Source: Chimonanthus salicifolius
Taxonomy: Eukaryota; Streptophyta; Magnoliopsida; Laurales; Calycanthaceae
Assembly (NCBI GenBank): GCA_013350335.1
Contig: CM023533.1
Span: 27,696,869 to 27,760,868 of the forward strand
Reading direction: 5' to 3'
DNA length: 64,000 nucleotides
Part shown: positions 59,856-64,000 of the stretch, in pieces
Numbering within the stretch: the stretch's first letter is position 1
How the letters are laid out: each line of letters begins with the position of its first letter
Made by a program: the position numbers and the translations under genes
Notes under the pieces: model-generated
Told to the model about the DNA's origin: nothing
Database searches by the model: none
Seen by the model: only the letters and a program-made list of their open reading frames with translations

Positions 59856-60987
59856 ATGGGAGGCGCCTCCCTCTTTTGTTCCTCGATCACCACTTTCAGC
59901 CCACTGTTTCGCTCTCCCAATCCTCGTCTTGTCTCCCTTAAACAGCAAAAAGCACTTGCAATCTCTGTTAGGCATTTCAGCAAACACCTCAACTGCGCAT
60001 CAGCTGTAAAACCCATCTCTGCTTCCTTCACATGTTCCTCCTATTCTTCTCACTCCTTTTCCCATTCTCCTCAAATCCCAGAACCAAAATCCCTCAAAAT
60101 GTCTTTCTTCAACAATCTCTCCCATATCACCCCTTTCGACATCTGCAAATGGGCAGGAATCGTTTCTCTCTCCATCGCAGCCACCAAAAGAACTCTCAGT
60201 CTCATCCTCAGCCCCTTCTTCTGGATGTATTTCAGCTGGACTTGGATCTTTTGGCCTTGGTTTCTTGCCATCGCTCTTGCAATCTACGGCCTCTACTGTC
60301 TCCGCAAGCATTCACTGCAAAGTGCCGGCATCGGTGAGCAGCATATGATTGTAGCTTCAGCAGTCACCTGGATGACCCTTGTCCCACCTGCATATTTCAA
60401 TGGCTACCTTGAGGGGTGGCCTTTCGTCTTCTTCTTTGCCTACCACTACTTTTTTTTCTTTGATGCCAGCATCCGAAAACGCCTCTACGGCGACCTCTGC
60501 CTCCGACCACATGATCCCAAATGGGATGTCTCTGTCCCCGGTCCTGCCCGTCTTGTTTTTGCTGCTAGCTGTCATGATTGGGCACTGGTTAGCTGCGGCA
60601 GAGGGGCCTGAGCTGCACCTGATGCCAGGAGGGTGGGCCAATTTTGGTATCTGGATCTTAATCATGGCAGCCCAGTTCATGAAGTATCATTCCACTCTGT
60701 ACCTTGCCAATTACTCAGAGAAGGTGGGGGTGCCAACCTCAGTGGTGCAGTTTGGGCCATATCGGTGGGTGCGCCATCCCATCTATGCATCTGTAATGCT
60801 TCTGTTTGCAGCATACTTTGCTGCACTTCGGGCCCCTTTCAGCTTGCTGTTCGTTCTTGCAGTTTGTGTGGCATATTATGACCGCAAGACAAAATTGGAG
60901 GAGGCTTTGATGGTGGAGGAATTCAGGGACTCGTATACAGTTTACATGAGTAAGGTTCCATACAAGTTTATTCCTCTTGTGTATTAG
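59856..60987 (+). CDS. Plastid-targeted-looking ICMT/phospholipid-methyltransferase-type membrane protein, frameshifted
   Basis: Read from the ATG at 59856, about 225 codons run in one frame to near 60530 (ending HDPKWDVS), and the family sequence continues in the +1 frame (SPVLPVLFLLLAVMIGHWLA ...) to the TAG at 60985. The Ser-rich N-terminal ~75 residues look like a chloroplast transit peptide. Several hydrophobic segments follow (FFWMYFSWTWIFWPWFLAI, WPFVFFFAYHYFFFF, LPVLFLLLAVMIGHWLA). GPYRWVRHPIYASVMLL and the ending EEFRDSYTVYMSKVPYKFIP match the conserved C-terminal core of isoprenylcysteine/phospholipid methyltransferase-type proteins, which use S-adenosylmethionine. Substrate unknown. 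The shift, at TCTCTGTCC (60529-60537), could be a real mutation or an assembly error. No intron of plausible length would remove it. Confidence 0.8.
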
Positions 60988-61800
60988 CTTGCTTTTGCTG
61001 AAATTCGAAGTCCTTGCCATTCTGCTAGCAAACCTTACCATTTTTGCTGTTTACCATTCTGAATTGAACTGTGGAGAGATTTAGCTTGTGATTGGCATTC
61101 TCAATATATAGTTTGTTTTTGGTATCTCAGAGGTCTATCTATCTGTATTTTATTTTATGTGCCAAAAGAATCAAATCTGGATTTTGAATATCTATAAATA
61201 TGCAAGTATTAATGCCTTTGTGGAACCAAATGGAGTTGAAATTGGTAGTCCCTCTAGAAGAAAATGTGGATATTCAGATTGTCTTAACATGCTAATCTAG
61301 ACATCCCTGACACTGTTTGGGTTTGATCTCTCTGCAAGTGATGGTCCACATTTGAGGACCATGTAACAGTGGCCATTGATCCAGTAACAGATTCTTGGGA
61401 TTCATTGAACTACTCTGCCTAAGTAGTTCATTGCATTGACTGGGAGCGAAATGCTGATAAATAAACAATTTTCTTATGTGTAAGAGCACTCTCATTTCCT
61501 TCCTTCTCTCCTCCCTTCCATAGCAGTCTCAGTGTTTCCATAGCAGCCAGAGTCCCTCTTCCCTGTTCTCGTTTTCCACACTTGTTTCCATGGGCATCTC
61601 CATCACAGCCAGCAGTCCTCTTACCTCTTCCCTCTTCTCGTTTTCCACTTTCCCATCGCAGCACTCTCATTTCCTTCATCTCGCGTCCAGCATCTCTCTC
61701 TCGTCCTACATCAGTCCCTATTTCCCCTTCTCAACGTCTTCCCTCTTCCCTCTTCTCGTTTTCCACTCGTGTCCTGCATCTCTCCCGTGTCCTGCATCTC
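60988..61800. other. 3' flank of the methyltransferase gene and pyrimidine-rich repeat block
   Basis: No gene. From about 61490 to 61800 the sequence is a C/T-rich patchwork in which CTTCCCTCTTCTCGTTTTCC and CCATAGCAG/CCATCGCAG recur three or four times, a degenerate simple repeat. Open frames over it are artefacts. Confidence 0.45.
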
Positions 61801-61815
61801 TTCCTAATTTGTTTG

Positions 61816-62330
61816 CAAACTACAGACATGGGATGGAGGCTCTGAGCCTATTCTCACAGATGCAAAAGTAAGGAATAGAACCAAATGAGACTGCCTTTGT
61901 CTCCAGCCATTCAGGGGTGGTAAATGAAGGGTGCTTTTGGTTTCAAAGGATGGTGGACGTTTAAAAAATATGTCCACAGGTTGAACACTTAAGAGTGTAT
62001 AATTGACCTTGTGAGTAGATCTGGGTTTCTACACAAGGGAGAGGAGCTGATTAGAAGTATACAAGTTGAGGAGAGAACCATAGCTTACAAGATTCTGCTT
62101 GGTGCATACGTAACCTATGCTGATATTGACATAGGAGAAAAGGTGGCACAAGAGTTGATCAAGTAGGACCATCTAAACCATGGAGTCTGTGTTCTGTTGT
62201 CAAACTTCTATGCTTTGGATGGTGTTTCAGAGATGAGAAGAATTATGAAGGAATTGGATATGAGAAAGGAAGCTGGTTCTATTTTGATTGGTCGCCATCA
62301 AATGTATCAGAGTCTGTATTCTAGTTGGGC
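61816..62330 (+). pseudogene. Decayed PPR protein fragment (last repeat and E domain)
   Basis: The reading NYRHGMEALSLFSQMQK*GIEPNE is a PPR motif, and about 61990-62330 reads CIIDLVSRSGFLHKGEELIR ... TIAYKILLGAYVTYADIDIG EKVAQELIK*DHLNHGVCVL LSNFYALDGVSEMRRIMKEL, the E/E+ pattern of plant PLS-class PPR proteins (usually CMVDLLGRAG, LLGAC, YVLLSNIYA). Stops (TAA near 61868, TAG near 62164) and at least one frame change between the parts show it is dead. PPR-E proteins edit organelle RNA; this fragment cannot. Confidence 0.8.
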
Positions 62331-64000
62331 AAAAAGTGGGGCTATGGTGTTGGGTTAGGCTTCAGTTAAATACTGGTTGAATTTGAATCTGAATCTGAAT
62401 CTGAATCCAAATGCAGTTGATGGCACTTGAATCTAATTAAAGAATATTGTCAATTATCAAATTCCGAACTAAATTAGACCCATCGTATTAATCAAGAAAG
62501 AGAGGTTATATTTACCTTTAAATTATTTCCGTTACAATATCTTGACTTTTTAACCCAAGCTTCAATCAGACCTACTATCATTCGGGGTACATGGTTACAA
62601 CATCACCATCTGTAACTAAATTTTAGTTTGACACTTCGTTGGAAATGCTTAATAGCTAACAAGGGCTCTTTGGAGTTTGGACAAGGATTCCTATCGTCTT
62701 TCTAGCTTCTACTCGACTTCAAAGGCACGGCCATGGCTGAGAAACTTGTGTCTTTCGACACTTTCTTTTCTAATCCCTCACACCCTTTGGTTTTAAATTT
62801 GATCGATAAAGTGTCTAACGGCTGAATCGTATCGGCTGCAACAATACTACAGTATCAGTCTGTACATAAATGGTAGTATCAGTCTGTACATAAATTAGGC
62901 CGATATGTTATAAATTCGGCCGATACGCATTAAATTCGGAAGTTGTCATTTTTCATTATTTTTTTTTTTTTTTTTATAAAAAAAGGTCAAAAGGGGCAAA
63001 TTTTCATTAATTTCTTAATATTTATTTAATGCACAAAATGTTAATGTAGTGATAAATTTGGTTTTTCATTAATTTTTTACAATTATTTGAAATTATGGAT
63101 TTTATATGATTCAAAAAATTATTTACGAACTTAAATTCAATCGTCGCCATTTAAAAGTGTAAGTGGGAATTTTTTTTTTTGCCTTTAAACTCAAGGGCGT
63201 CTTCCACCATTTTTTGCTTTTTGAAGTTTTTCAAATCCTTCCCCATTCCCTTCTTCTCTCTCTCATTCAAAATTTTCCATGAACATATATATTTTTTTTA
63301 AACCGAATTTCATTATTATGAAATATATGCTTTATGCATTAATAGTGTCATTTTTCTTAATACTTATTTAATATAAAAAATGTTAATGTAGTGATAAATT
63401 TTGTTTTTTCATTAATTTTTTACAAAATTTTGAAAATATCAAATGTCATATTATTCTAAAAATTATTTCAATATCTAAATGACTACATTCTAAAGATACA
63501 ATTACATATTCTTGAAACTTAGAATTCTCTACATTTTCTATATAACTTTAGATTTTTTTATTTTTTGTGAAATAAATAAATCAGAGGAGAGAGAATACGT
63601 AGCGGCTGCTATGTTCTGCTATGCTGCAGAAAATGAACTTTTTTACCCCAGCTCACACCCCTACCGCTTGAATCATCTCTATTTAATTTCGATTTAGACT
63701 CGAATATACTCATCCTTACATTAAATTCAGATATTAAATAATAGTATAAAATGATATTTTCCATGTGATGTATTCGAACTGATTGTTGGTAGTCTGTCTA
63801 AATTCTGAATATGGACTTCATATTCCAATTTGCCATCGGTAAAATTCATTCTGTAGTAGTTTAAGACACTTAGGGGCGGTCCTGAGATCCCCTAAAATCT
63901 CGAGGGCCCTAGGCATGACTGATATATTAAGGAGTTTTAATGTATGAGAACCCTAAACGGCCGCCTACACCGTCTATGCCCAGAGCGGACCCTGCTTCTA
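62331..64000. other. AT-rich intergenic with repeats, no gene seen
   Basis: Begins with a short (GAATCT)n run near 62382-62405. Around 62820-62945 there are TATCGGCTG and TTCGGCCGATA motifs of the ATATCGGCCGATAT family without clear ends, and a 34-base repeat (GTATCAGTCTGTACATAAAT, twice). A direct repeat follows at 63012 and 63352. Confidence 0.45.
63012..63440. repeat. Direct repeat of about 90 bases, 340 bases apart
   Basis: 63012-63100 and 63352-63440 share CTTAATA(T/C)TTATTTAAT, AAAATGTTAATGTAGTGATA and TTTTTCATTAATTTTTTACA with small changes. Spacing and orientation could suit two tandem element copies. Type unknown. Confidence 0.6.

Noticed and set aside
60500..60600. A short intron as the cause of the methyltransferase frame change
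   Set aside because: The only GT-AG pairs here are about 40 bases apart or would remove conserved residues, so a frameshift is simpler.
60357..60680. Minus-strand frame opposite the methyltransferase
   Set aside because: It is a shadow of the plus-strand coding region and has no domain pattern of its own.

Overview
The window is nuclear DNA of a flowering plant. It is AT-rich, has split genes with GT-AG introns and polypyrimidine acceptors, carries a DREB-type AP2/ERF gene, PPR sequence, Stowaway- and hAT-like miniature elements and copia LTR sequence, and has long gene-free stretches. Nothing bacterial, viral or organellar was recognised. I cannot fix the species.

Layout. (1) 1-14.6 kb, plus strand: scattered exons of an STT3 (oligosaccharyltransferase catalytic subunit, STT3A-like) gene. 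The locus is decayed. About 250 internal residues including the DNE and SVSE loops are missing, one exon has a frameshift, one donor is lost and one exon junction now reads TGA. WWDYG and the C-terminal exons are still well preserved. (2) 14.6-31.4 kb: no gene; a copia LTR remnant, hAT-like and Stowaway-like miniature elements, a 521-bp fold-back element with exact 8-bp target duplication, SINE-like copies and two minisatellites. (3) 31.4-32.1 kb, minus strand: an intronless DREB A-4/TINY-type AP2/ERF transcription factor. (4) 32.1-38.8 kb: gene-free and repeat-rich. (5) 38.8-45.9 kb: three tandem intronless genes for a small protein with two canonical EF-hands. The middle copy arose by duplication of a ~3.3 kb unit whose breakpoint is visible, leaving a copy-3-type promoter upstream of copy 2. 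(6) 48.3-57.3 kb, minus strand: a four-exon gene for a small basic conserved plant protein of unknown function, with a ~7.6 kb last intron. (7) 57.6-61.0 kb: a chloroplast-targeted-looking membrane methyltransferase of the ICMT/phospholipid-methyltransferase type, interrupted by one frameshift, and a truncated duplicate of its 5' part about 2 kb upstream. (8) 61.8-62.3 kb: a decayed PPR (E-domain) fragment, followed by AT-rich repeats.

No multi-gene system is evident. The most distinctive content is a family of small hAT-like elements built from the palindrome ATATCGGCCGATAT, for which one copy has a paralogous empty site inside the EF-hand duplication, and the EF-hand array itself, where promoter duplication, a footprint-like conserved module and W-box cores can be read directly.
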